A program made the translations under genes and the position numbers. A stretch of DNA of 64,000 nucleotides, taken from assembly GCA_947172415.1 (NCBI GenBank), contig OX359195.1:6999001-7063000 (forward strand). The letters run 5' to 3'. Under the pieces are notes generated by a model. That model did not search any database and had not been told where the DNA came from. It worked only from the letters and a program-made list of their open reading frames with translations. Below, piece by piece: positions 12,001-23,290 of this stretch (the first letter of the stretch is position 1; each line of letters opens with the position of its first letter). Origin of the DNA: Chondrosia reniformis. Taxonomy: Eukaryota > Porifera > Demospongiae > Chondrillida > Chondrillidae.

Positions 12001-15000
12001 AAAATAATTTTAAATGTCACATTTATCCTTTCTCTCTTTTCTAGACGAGACACAAGAGAAGGAGAAACCAAAAACTGAACTGTAGTCATGTTTTCATTTG
12101 GGCGGAGAACAGTCACTGCTGGGTCTGACATTATTTCTTCTGATACCTGAATTTTAGAAAAATATTGCAACTACGTACTTTATGTACATACATATCAAAA
12201 GCCAAGCTAAAAGTCTCCCAATGGTAAAAATAAAAGTGATGACATCATAAGATTCCTTTCTTTCTGCAATTATATACATACATAGGATCTCACTCAGTAA
12301 CCATAGATGCATGCATGAAAGTGTCATACCGTAAATGTACTATGTATTTCTGGGAACGCATAGGTTGGATTGCCATACTGGTCTTTAAAGTCTAAGGAAA
12401 TAGTGACAATTTTTCCTGGCCAGACCTCCTACATATTTAAAAGGAAAATAGAGTAATTTTACTTTCTTCTGACATTATTGTGAGTCTGTTTAGTCAAAGT
12501 TTGAATGATAGCAACTTACGGCAGGTTCCATCTTAACTCTTAGCTGAGATGCTTCAGTCTGAATGAAGGTGCTACTTGAAGTTTGATCTGAATTGCTATT
12601 GTTTGGACTATATACATATACACGAAGTACATATAATCTACAAGCAATACAGTACATGTACTTTGTTATCAGTGATTACTCACAGTACAGACCAACTCTT
12701 GTCGGTGTGTTGAATGTAAAAGGTGATAAATACATACTACTTAGTGTAGTAAAGTTTGCAACACATTTTGGATGAAGTTATCAGAGATGTTTTGTCTCAA
12801 AACAGGCCCGTATGCAGGTCAAAGACTAGGAGGTTCTTCTTTTTTCAAAGTGGAACTTATCATATAGAATATTAACATACTGTATAGTTTGTGCTCACTA
12901 GTAGCTAATAGCTAAGGCTACCAGTATAATAAAAAGTTGCTGCTCAAGACTCCTAGGTGAGTGGGGGGATTCAAACCCAAACCCCCCTGCGTACGGGCCT
13001 GCAAAAGACCTTGAAGAAGAAAGCTCTTGTGCTGAAACATCTCCAATATTACTATAATATGTATACATGTATTTTATTCTACAAATGATTTGAAAATTTA
13101 GGATTACGTTTATGGCATATGCATGTACATTCCTCAATGCAGGTGCATGAATTAACATTCGAATTCAACAGCATGTTATCAGAAAGTCAATTTACACACC
13201 TCACATCAAATACGGTCCAATTTCTAAATTGTTCGATATCGAAAACTGAAGAAGAAACATCATCACTAAACCAGGAGCAAGGGTCTAGGAAAGAACTATG
13301 TATGGCTGATCCAATGAGAGCTTTGTTGTTATCAATTTTTATGGTCACCTGCATATTTGAGACAGAAAAGTCTGTGTGCAATATTGTGCAATACGTAGGT
13401 TCACCATATCAGATATGGTATAGGCTAGCACATACGTACATTAGACCATTGGTCGGGAGGCAGACTTGAGTCTTCATACTGTAAGAAACATTGTGGATTT
13501 CTTCTTATTTTTGGCTGCTTAGAATAACTTTGTACTTCCACCGCTATTGAGGCACCGATCCTAAGTGTGGAGAAATACATTTTAATTTCTAATTAAGTAG
13601 TATGTAAAATGCTTTCAATTTGTGAATCAAAAACAAACAAATAAACAAAACAGTGAACATATCATTGTGTAAGATCAAGCACCTTCCAGTGTTATTGTAA
13701 AATGATAAGAAAGAATTATTTGAGAGTTGCAGTTGTCCCAAAGAGGTAAATGACATAGCTCCTCCTCTTAGAGTTTGTACTTTATTTTCAGAGTATATAA
13801 TACTGCCCTTCAGTAGAAGTTTGCTTGCAGATATCTGTAACATATATTCATATACAGTGTATATGTATATTTGGAGTTTAAAATGAATACTTCTTTAAAA
13901 TTATAACTCACTTCTGTTGCAATACCCTGGTTTCTCTTAAAAGCTACTTTCCCCTGGAATTCAGTGTTAACATATTCTGATGAAAAAACACCATCTCCTA
14001 TATTGTTGTTAAAGTTACTATAGGGGAAATAATTACAGGATGTATAGAACATATTCAATTCAATAGTCTATAAAATATGTTATTTGGTAATTCTAACCAG
14101 TTTTGAATTTTCCAGTTCATTGCCTGTGATTCTAGCAATCTGGATTGAGATGCATACAGCAGAGCTGGTGCTTTGTTGGCCCTATTTCCTTCAAAGTTAC
14201 AATGGTCAAACGATACAGATGTCCTAAATCCTAATGGATATGAGTTGAAAACTGCAGCCCCTCCTGCCATCCTAGCCCTGTTGTTAATGAACTGGGAGTT
14301 TTTCACTTGAACAGTTACATTAGAGGTATTAAGGTAAGAATTAAAGCTAACTAACAGTCCACCTGCTAAATCTCGGGCTTCATTTTCCATTATTGTACAA
14401 TTATTAATGACTGTTTCATGTCCTACATTTCTTCCAAAATAAGCTGCATAAATGCCAGCACCAATTGCTAAGGCTTTGTTCTTTATGAAATGTGAATGTT
14501 CAATTGTTAGACTAACTGTTGGAATACTACCCACAGAATCTATAAATACACCTAAACCGCCACCTCTGCCAAAGAATGAGCCACCGAAAGCCATTGATCT
14601 AGAGCTGCTTCCAAATATGTCTGAAGTGGTACTTGATTGATCTACTTCGCCTTCACCAGCAGTATTATTTTTAAAGTGGCAATTGCTCACCAATGCAATC
14701 ACATTTGTAGCATTCATGTCCGAATATCTCAATGACAAGCCTCCAGCATTACCACGATATTTAGATGATATATTTACTGTGTAGGAATCCTCAAAAACTG
14801 AATTTACTACTGCAACATTCATAATATTATGAATGTCAATGGCTGAAGCAGAAAATTTCCTAGTTAAACAAAGATCAGTAGAGTGATTATATAAGATGAA
14901 CACACTGCATGTATAATAACACTTAGGTGATTCTGTTTGTATAGAATGCAATGATATACCTGATAATGATGGAATAAATGACATGGATGCCAAGGATTCA

Positions 15001-15929
15001 AAAAAGACAAAAATTCCCAGGATCACTGATGTAGGGTGGAATTCCCAGAAACAGACAGTGTCTGGCCAAGTGGAGTGAAAGAAGAAAACAAAGATTCCTG
15101 TGTCTTCATCCCAAGCTCTCACCAGGTTTAGTTCCCTATATACTATAGGCTTTTTAATTTATTACAGAATAGGCATAGCATGTAGGAAATGGTGCATCAT
15201 GCTAAGGACAATGGACCAAGAAGACAAAGACTCCCAAAGGTCAAGATCACTTATAAGGCATTAGGGTGGAATTCCTATAAACAGCTGCTGGTCCAGTGGA
15301 GAAAGGAATGTGTTCAGCTGCAGGTTATAGCGCATTCATCATCTTACGATGGCCGGTGTAAATGTTCACTGGAGATTAGCTGCAACTCACATAAATTTAC
15401 AGTCACTAATGGTCAATTTGCCCAGAGCTTCAAATCTGATCGGTCGTAGGCAGCCTTCAAAAGAAATTCTCTGCATTGTCACAACTGAGTCAAAGCTGCT
15501 TCCAGTGATCCTCAGACTCGCTGTCATGTTCATCCTTTCCAAGTTGGCCTCAATGTTTTCGTCATAATCCGGACATATACAGTTGACTAACGCATGATTT
15601 TCCGAAATACTGTCGCTCACTATCACAAGACTATTGCGTACAGGAAGGTTAATTTCACTACATTCAAATTCGTAAGGTTGGTCAGTGGGAACGAAGACCA
15701 TTTTGAAGCAGTTGTACGTAGTTAAGTTAAATTTTGAGCCCACGTTATCGAAAACATATTTCAAAGTCTTGCAAGGACTAACACCAGAAAGGCATTCTTC
15801 GGTATCGTTTCCATTGATATTGTTTAGCTTTATTGTTCTTATCGGTTCATTTGTACAATTATACTCAAGAGCAGAAATTACGGAGAACACGAATAATATA
15901 AAGGTACTAATACTGTCTTTGAGAGACAT
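9090..15929 (-). CDS. gene B: Pmp-like beta-helix multi-pass membrane protein
   Basis: Twenty exons match gene C one for one: 15929-15391, 14859-14098, then about 14023-13918, 13837-13690, 13561, 13352, 12690, 12437, 12146, 11882, 11525, 11239-11132, 11040-10950, 10690, 10570, 10360, 10155, 9950, 9740-9405 and 9225-9090. I chose the ATG at 15929 because it opens a signal peptide (MSLKDSISTFILFVFSVISA); the longer upstream reading lacks one. The ectodomain has beta-helix repeats (FEDSYTVN, FKNNTAGEG, GGGLGVF), Ig/filamin-like strands (DFKDQYGNPTYAF), then the module LVLFPCPQPHCICKRF and GVLCGRCNNDSEYGVGV. Membrane helices follow, including YLFIPLVVLQVVTITLIILL and LAVLAIAVLLAYAVF, then a PYNYWWQNAVETMIF motif and a 40-residue charged tail. 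It diverges from gene C with 288 bp between starts. Its membrane half is almost identical to C, its ectodomain is not. Confidence 0.8.
9800..11250. repeat. left arm of B/C inverted repeat
   Basis: Read on the minus strand this matches 20950-22390 on the plus strand. Exon 13 differs at about 1 of 89 bases and exon 12 at about 9 of 108. The introns after exons 12 and 17 are also over 90% alike by eye. The intron after exon 13 and exon 14 are clearly diverged, so the match is patchy. Confidence 0.8.
12803..13001. mobile_element. 199-bp MITE with 16-bp TIRs
   Basis: The ends are CAGGCCCGTATGCAGG and the inverse of CAGGCCCGTACGCAGG (one mismatch in 16). The element is flanked by a 5-bp direct repeat CAAAA (12798-12802 and 13002-13006). 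There is no coding capacity. It lies in the gene B intron between exons 6 and 7. Superfamily is not assigned. Confidence 0.72.
14989..15188 (-). repeat. dispersed repeat R1, fullest copy
   Basis: It lies in gene B intron 1. On the minus strand it reads from ACATGCTATGCCTATTCTGT through GGGAACTAAACCTGGTGAGA to TTCTGGGAATTCCACCCTAC and ends near GAATCCTTGG. Matching copies lie at 20272-20470, 39588-39755 and 51500-51712, with fragments at 1551 and 15189. It has no TIR or poly-A that I can see, so the class is unknown. Confidence 0.75.
15189..15310 (-). repeat. second, degraded R1 copy in tandem
   Basis: It directly abuts the copy at 14989-15188 in the same orientation. It shares the AAAGACTCCCAAAGGTCAAG and TAGGGTGGAATTCC blocks but is more diverged. 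Confidence 0.55.
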
Positions 15930-16217
15930 CTTGAGTTGAAGCCGCACTCTATACCCTCCCACTAACCAATTGGTTGACATACGGTATCTAGACTATGACT
16001 GTATTTTCGTGGCACATATGGGCCTGTGTCCTATAAGTACCTGGGCAGACGGCCTGGTAGCCTTAAAAGTGGCGATGGTTTATATGTGTCCAGGTATAGT
16101 CCTGTGCTCTTTAACCAGCACCGGTTGACATTTAATTTATCCATATATATATATAGACTACAACTCAACTCCAGTGTAAAGCTGTGTGAAACCACGCCCA
16201 GGCCCATCCCCCTAGAG
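15930..16217. promoter_or_regulatory. bidirectional promoter of genes B and C
   Basis: The 288 bp between the two divergent ATGs must hold both promoters. It is GC-richer than the flanking introns and includes CCACGCCCA near 16192 (a GC/KLF-type box) and a short TA run near 16145. The two halves show no palindromic match, so the inverted repeat does not extend through the centre. Confidence 0.55.
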
Positions 16218-19200
16218 ATGTCTTCCAGTGTATACGTATGCTATCTCTTCCTGATATTTGTTTGTTCTGGACAAGAGTGTTTGAATCCAGTTTTAATAGA
16301 AGTAGATAATGTTAATGGAAGTGATAATCCAGCCTGCCTTGTAATCGGAGGAAGAAGTTGTCAAAGTCTTTCGTTTGTTCTGGGATCTCTTGTCACATCA
16401 AATTATAATGAATCCGTGGATTGCATTCATCTTAGTTTGGTACCAAACGAAGAGGCATATAATTTAGAGTATCGCCAAACGGATATTTTAGTTCAAAGTA
16501 TGCTTACAATGGTCAGTAGTTCGGAGAGCGCTGCTGCAAAGATAGCATGCATATTGAGTGGAAAGACTAATTTCAGTGATAAAATCGAAGGGGATGGTGT
16601 ACGATCTGTTCTCAACTTCACTGGACGAAGCAGTTTCTCCTCGGTAGAAATGAGACGAATTTCGTTTGCTAGATGCGAGCGACCAATCAGATTCAATAAT
16701 CTTACAGGTCTAACCGTAGAAAACTGCAGTTTTGAGTAAGTGTTTTGGCCAGCTAAGTCATTCGGTGTTGCTTGAACACTGAATACCGACTAGGTATACT
16801 AGTGCTATAAAGATATATATTGTGTAGTAAATAGTTCAGCCTTTTATTTAATTCTGTAATTATTATCTTAGCAATTTAATTTGTTAATGATTTAATGTCC
16901 TGTACTTCTCTCTTCAGTGGTTTTACAGCATCTGCAGTGATGATTAACAATGTTTTTAATTTTACGGTGAGAGACTCTACCTTTACCAATTCATTCACTT
17001 TACCTCTCCCAGAAGATCACCGTGGTAATGCTGGAGGGCTTACAATTAATTACCTGGAACCTCCTTTTCTATATTCAAATGCTCTTATAACTAATTCTCT
17101 CTTTGAAGGAAATACAGCTGGTGTTCCAAACCAATTTTTTGAAATAGGAAGTGCTGATGCAAATCAACTAGGTGCCAATTCATTTTCAGGGCAGTTCTTT
17201 GGTAGAGGTGGTGGAATTGGTATATTCATACTGGATGGAAAGACAGTTCCAATTGTCAACCTAACTGTCGAAGATTGCACAATATTCAATAACACTGCAA
17301 CTGGGGGTGGTGCTGGAATCTATGTAGCTCCTTTTGGGGATGAAATAAACCACTTTATTGTTTGGAGAAACTGCACAATTATTAAAAATTTAGCTTCAGA
17401 ATTTGGTGGGGGTGGCCACTTTGGCTTTCCGTCCTTCTTTACTTATCCTAACAAGAGTACCTTCCTTTTGGAGGATGTAAGGTTTATTGATAATTCTGCT
17501 GATATTGGGGGTGCATTATCTGTTTTTCAGGCGCATCTAGTGGGGTCTGGGTCACTCGTTACATTAAGGAACTGTCTTATAAAGGGAAATACAGCAAGCA
17601 CAGCCGCTGGTATCCTATTCCTTTCAAGTGCTATTATACTAGAATTTGAAGCTTCAAATTACCTTTATCAGATTGAAAATTGGTAAGTTGGATATTATTT
17701 ACTTAATTTTGTTTATTAAAACCACTGATATCTCCTCTCGGTTAGTCAATTTATAGGTAACCATGGAGATGGTGCATTTTCTGCAGCACGCATTCACACA
17801 GAGTTCTTGGGAAATAATTTGTTTGAAGACAATGAGGGAACAGCAACTGAAGTATGTACATTATATGTATATATATTAGTGTACATCAGAGGTGAATGCA
17901 AGTAATACGTATTCTTTTTCATTATTGCCTATATAAGGCCATTGAGATGAAATTTAAACTTTGGTTTCTATAATGTTCAATTAGTTAATTGAATTAGTAA
18001 TTGGGATAATACCATTTTGAAACCTTCTCATCAACTCCATAGCCACTTGCACCATTTATATATATACATAATATTGTATATGATACATTGTATATTTTAT
18101 AGTTTATATTTGTGAGTGTTCCTTTATAATACTTCTGTTACAGTTAACAGGAAGTCTTTTAGCTTTGAAAGGTAGATTAACCTATAACCGAAATAGAGTA
18201 GAAACTTTACGAGGAGCTGCCATGTTCTTTAATCAGTTGGGACAACTCTTATTGTACAAGAACTCATTCCTGGAGTTTTACAACAATACTGGAAAGTATG
18301 CAGTAACGTATTTTATGTGCAGTACTGTACGTTAGTAGTAATCCAAGACATCGTCTGGTATATTTACATTTCTACAGATTGAAGGGGTTTTGGTACTGTT
18401 ACATATTTCATATGATTTCCTATGCACTCCAGATCAATATTTTAATGTTTCTCTTGCATAATCTGTGCTATAGACATAGATACTTTGTAGACAAATCCTT
18501 TCTTCTTTCATAGGATTGGTGCTTCAATAAGAGTTGAAGTTCAGGAGTATACCATTATCTCTGATTTTGTATGGAACCCTCAGTGTTTCCTTGGATTCGA
18601 GCTGCCTGGTTTGGAACCAAAGAATTGGGAAAATGTAATCTCAGGATTTAGTGTTACATATATCTGTACTCTCAAATCATAATAGTATTATATTGGTTTT
18701 TAGGTTACCATAGTATTTAAAGAAAATATAGCTCTGGTTGGCTCAGTGATTTATAGTTCATTCTTAAATATCTGCTCATGGTTTGATGGAAATGTCAGTT
18801 CAGAAGTCTTTAGTGTTAAGAGATTCAGGAAATGGCCTGTATTTGATATAAGGTAAGCATTGGACTTTATATTGAACCATGTCTACTGTAAATATATAAA
18901 TGGGTTGTACATACTGTATGCCTATATTTTGTAGCCCAAACAACTATGATACAGCACATACTAATGTGAGTGATGATGATCTACATGTACACATTCAGAC
19001 AGAAGCAGTGACTTTAGAAATCAAAACATCAATGGTGAGTTTAAAATGGCTTTCTTAGCTCCACTATAGTTAGGTTCCCATTTACAAACAGGTAAGAGCT
19101 TGGCCTGGCCAGGAAGTCCAACTTCCAATTCAGTTTTCAGATCAATATGGAAACCCTACTATTATGGTTCTGGAGCTGGAGCTGACTTCTAGTGTCTTTA

Positions 19201-22200
19201 TTTCAGGGAAGGAGCTGAGACAAGATGAGGTGAGCAGGTGATACATATATTGGTCCAATGTAGTGAACATAAGATGTACAGTATATACAACAAATTATCT
19301 ATGATAATCATGTACATACGTATATGTTTCTATGTACGTACCTTAATAATCATACATAGAACTGTACTATCCATTCTATATCACTATTAAGTATGTGTTA
19401 CGTACTGTAATTTGGAAATTTTGTGTGTGGAAATAGTTGTGGTTTCAGCCAACCACAAAAATATTTCAACTACGAAAATTTCCCAAATTACAGTATACAG
19501 TTTATATACAAGCACAGAAGGAATGCAATGCATGATTGTTTAGTGCCTCACATACATATGTGTGTATGCACATAATACATGTACTACTCTCTCTGTTTCA
19601 TTCTAATTGATACATGCAGAATGGCAGTGTGGCAATTCATCCTTCTCTCATTATGTTGTTGCCATACGATAACTCTGTTTCAATACATTTTGAAGTTTCC
19701 CTTGCATTGGCAGAGGAACTTAGGAAAGGAGAGAGTATATCTTTCAAAGTGGATATTAGCACTATTCAGAATGTTAGAAATGTCAGTCTAAGTGCAATGC
19801 ATATGTACCAATATTAATATATATATATACGTATATATATGTACTTAGTTAAACTATGGGTTAATCACTAAAAATACAGGGTTTCTCATAGAGGGGGGGC
19901 AAGTGAAGAAATAACTCCTCCCCCAAAGAAAATCACATATTAATAGAAAACAAATATTAAATTAGGTTGCCTCGATCCTCAAAAATTGCTACATTTTATT
20001 TTGACCCCCTTGCTTGAGATATAGTATATCAGAAAGTTATTGTTTAAATTTACATATCTTTCACAGTTAAATGAAGGAAACAGCACCGAAGTTGTGCTTA
20101 CAAATTGTCTGCCAGGATTTTACCTTGACAAAGGAGAAACAAATCCTAATTCTTACATTTGTAAATGTAGTAGCTTATTTCATGTGCTGGATTGTGTTAA
20201 TGGGAGCATCATTGTCATGGTAAGGGCCAAGTGTTCATGTACGTATACATATGAATAATCTAATACACCATTTTCTATGCCTACTCTGTAATTAATTAAA
20301 AAACTTATAGTAAACTAAAACTGGAGAGAACTTTGGATAAAGATACAGGAGTCTTATCTTTCTTCTTTTGCTCACTGAGCCAGACAGCTATTTCTTGGTA
20401 TTCCACCCTTCATCAGTGACCCTGGGAATCATTGTCTTTTTCTTGAGCTTTTGTGAATCCTTGGCTAAATGTATGCTATATGCATTGATTCACACAACTA
20501 TAACTAATGGAAAGGTCATGGTCTGGTGGGTAGGAGAAAAGAAGGCTATGTCTTAATCATATCCAAAGCTCTTAGGCTATAGTTTATATGTAACTGTAGT
20601 CAGAGAGATAGTGTAAATGTTTTAAATCACTCACGAATCTCTCCCTCTCTTGTAGGAAGGGTACTGGGTGGGAAAAGGAATTGGTGCAGATTTAGTTCTG
20701 TATCCCTGTCCTCAACCCCACTGTGTCTGTCGGAAGAACATCCTTCCATCCCTCGTGGACTGCTTTGAGCTCTTTGATCCAAGCAGACCTTTTGATATCT
20801 GCTATAAAGGAAGATGGGGTTAGACATACGTGATAAATATGCTTCAGATATGTATTTGGTAGCAATATTTTCCAGACCATATTCAGTTACATTACATTGC
20901 ACATGTGTTATGAAACTTACTTGCATACCTAAACATTTACGTTATGAGTATGTGCCACTGATCCATCTCCCATATAAGGTGTTCTGTGTGGGAGGTGTAA
21001 AAATGGCAGTGGATATGGGGTGGGAGTGCTAACTACTCATTGCCGTAAACCAGTTGACTATGGATATCTCTTATTCATACCACTCAGTAAGTGACCGTCC
21101 ACCACATCTGGTATCATTACAGTCCAACATCTTAAAACAATATTTTTAATCAATGATGTTGGTATCTCTTTTTATTAGTTGTACTCCAAGTGGTAACTAT
21201 TACCCTGATTATACTGCTTGGTGTTAGAATCCTCTCAGTGCTAAAAGGACTACTGTTTTATATGCAAGTAAGTGAAATATGTTGAGGAAGTCATGCATAC
21301 ATATGGATGCAGTGTGACTGTCAATAGCCTCTTTATTTACCAACCCCACCAATCCGCCTAAGATTCCAGTGAACAAATTCATTTGTACAGAAAGTGTATA
21401 TACACTCCACCACCTTTTATATGTTAAGTGTATGACTGTTGCTATAATATATAGTACACTATGGAACTTGTATCACCTGTAGGTTGTCCCATACCTTACT
21501 GACTACTATCCTATTGGGTTTTGGGCTACTAAACAATTTGTAAGTTCAGGTTTGATCTGTCTTAGCTATTATATCTATCACATCTCTTAACTGTTCACAT
21601 GTTTGAACACTATGCAGTTGTACTGTTTCTCCTCTCTGGTTGGACTGTACTTTCCATGGGACTTCTCCATGTACCCTGATATGCCAGCCTTGGTATCCTT
21701 TGCTATGAGATATGAGATACTAACTATAACAGCAATCACATCTACTGTAATCATGGCTATAAGGTTGGTCAGCTGGGTATTTATTAATATGGTTGAAATA
21801 GATGTAATAGTGTATTTTTACATGCCCTCTCTCCCACTCATTCAGTTTCAAATTCAAATTCAGAAGTCGTTACTGGTCTGGATTGTGGACACTGATTCTA
21901 TTGACTTCAGGATTGACTTTGTACACTTCATTTGGTCTCCTAAACTGTGTCAGTCTACCTCTTTCAGAAGGACAGTCAATAGTTAGTACCAACTGTACAT
22001 CTTGTAATCACTGCCCATTGCTAGAATCCTTATACTCTACAGAGGTGGTACTACGATGGAGAGCAAGTCTGTTTTACCAATGGTCACATTCCACTGGCAA
22101 TGTTGGCTATAGCAGTTTTGTTAGCCTATGCAGTCTTTACTATAGTACTGTTTGTGTACACACTTCGACCATCATTGAAGGTATCCATTTGTAGCTGTTT

Positions 22201-23021
22201 TCTATAACGTGATTACTCACTATATGAACATTTAATGCATCTTAGAGGTCTGCTAGATTTAACGACTTCCTGTCAGCTGTTCACCGTGGTTACAGAAAGG
22301 GGCGGGAATGGTATGGACCCTATGAACTAGTGAGAAGATTCATTGTCCTTCTCTTTGTATTAGCAATGCCTGGAGTGTCCGTGAGTGTCAACTTGTAATC
22401 ATTTCTATATGTGTACATACATGCATATATAAGCACTCTTAAACTTCCATTCCCATGAAGGTGTTTCCAATCTGTATTGTGCTTATACTATTCCTGGTTC
22501 ACATTTATGCTTGGCCATATAAGTACTGGTGGCAGAATGTGGTTGAGATGATGATATTCAGTTCACTGCTGATGCTACAGCTATTTCGTTCAGCTGCATT
22601 TACTCCTGGTGTACTGAACATACCTGGGGATTCACAGATCTCTGTACCAAGAGGTGCAAGTGACACATTCCTTGAAGTCGACGGTTTATTGGACCCGCTT
22701 GCTGGATTTCTGTTAGTGTGGTACTATCTTCCTGTTGGTATAGTGACACTTGCTTGTGTTGCGGTGGGGATTTATCAGTTGTTGTAAGTATAGCTTTGTA
22801 GGCATGTGGAAATTAATAGAGGTCTTGCAAATATATAGTTATTATACGTATATACTAATATGTTTTATAGTAATGGATCATTGAGTAAGGCAGTAAAAAA
22901 ATTGAGTCTGAAGCGTGATTCAACAAATCCAGGAGCTAGTTCTGAGACATCTTTAGGGACTGAATTGGTATCATACACTACTTGGCATAGGCAGGTATCT
23001 ATTAAGGCAGAGAGCAAATGA
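16218..23021 (+). CDS. gene C: Pmp-like beta-helix multi-pass membrane protein
   Basis: Exons 16218-16735, 16918-17682, 17746-17851, 18144-18295, 18514-18634, 18704-18852, 18935-19034, 19092-19229, 19620-19772, 20067-20219, 20656-20818, 20979-21086, 21179-21267, 21483-21539, 21618-21763, 21846-21981, 22043-22180, 22246-22380, 22461-22783 and 22871-23021 join in phase to 1266 residues. Residues 1-20 are a signal peptide (VYVCYLFLIFVCSG core). Residues 30-515 hold beta-helix repeats (FTNSF, GGAGIYV, GGALSVF). Residues 610-735 have an Ig/filamin-like DQYGNP stretch. Residues 740-870 are Cys-rich (NCLPGFYLD, PCPQPHCVC, GVLCGRC). Residues 880-1215 carry about eight helices with a PYKYWWQNVVEMMIF motif, followed by a Ser/Thr-rich tail. 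This is a surface protein; receptor function is inferred from layout. The family resembles Chlamydia Pmp proteins only in the repeat fold, and introns rule out contamination. Confidence 0.85.
19403..19495. mobile_element. 93-bp palindromic MITE
   Basis: The ends share TACTGTAATTTGG in inverted orientation and the arms stay complementary almost to the centre (GTGGTT...AACCAC), so the whole unit folds as a hairpin. Its outermost bases are TA, as in Tc1/mariner-type MITEs. It sits in the gene C intron between exons 8 and 9. Confidence 0.6.
20272..20470 (+). repeat. dispersed repeat R1 copy
   Basis: From CTATGCCTACTCTGTAATTA to GTGAATCCTTGGC it matches the inverse of 14989-15188. It lies in the gene C intron between exons 10 and 11. 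Confidence 0.7.
20950..22390. repeat. right arm of B/C inverted repeat
   Basis: Mirror partner of 9800-11250, beginning at the shared TGATCCATCTCCCATATAAG just before exon 12 and running through exon 18. Similarity drops sharply upstream of this point and within the exon 13 to 14 interval. Confidence 0.8.
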
Positions 23022-23290
23022 TTATTATTTCTCAATTAATATATATCAATGAACCTACATAATACTTTTGTAGATAAATACATGTTTAATACATTTAAAA
23101 TAACAGATTTATTGTTTAAATACAGTAAACATTTTAAAGTTGTAATATAAATAAGTTACTAATTTGATGTTAATAAGTTTTGGTTTTCATTGAAGGCCAA
23201 AATATGTACATCCAACGGGTAATGTTTTTGGCCGACAAACTTCTATTAATAATAGCATAGACCTGTAAACTGTTTATATGTACGTACATA

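Noticed and set aside
14863-15122. A long minus-strand frame that extends gene B exon 2 upstream (MRAWDEDTGIFVFFFHSTWP...)
   Set aside because: This part is R1 repeat sequence. A proper acceptor (GTTTAACTAG) at 14860 and homology with gene C exon 2 place the exon start at 14859.
1932-23021. Bacterial (Chlamydia-like) contamination or transfer of Pmp genes
   Set aside because: Some twenty introns per gene, animal-type signal peptides and conserved membrane parts argue for native genes. Only the repeat fold is shared.
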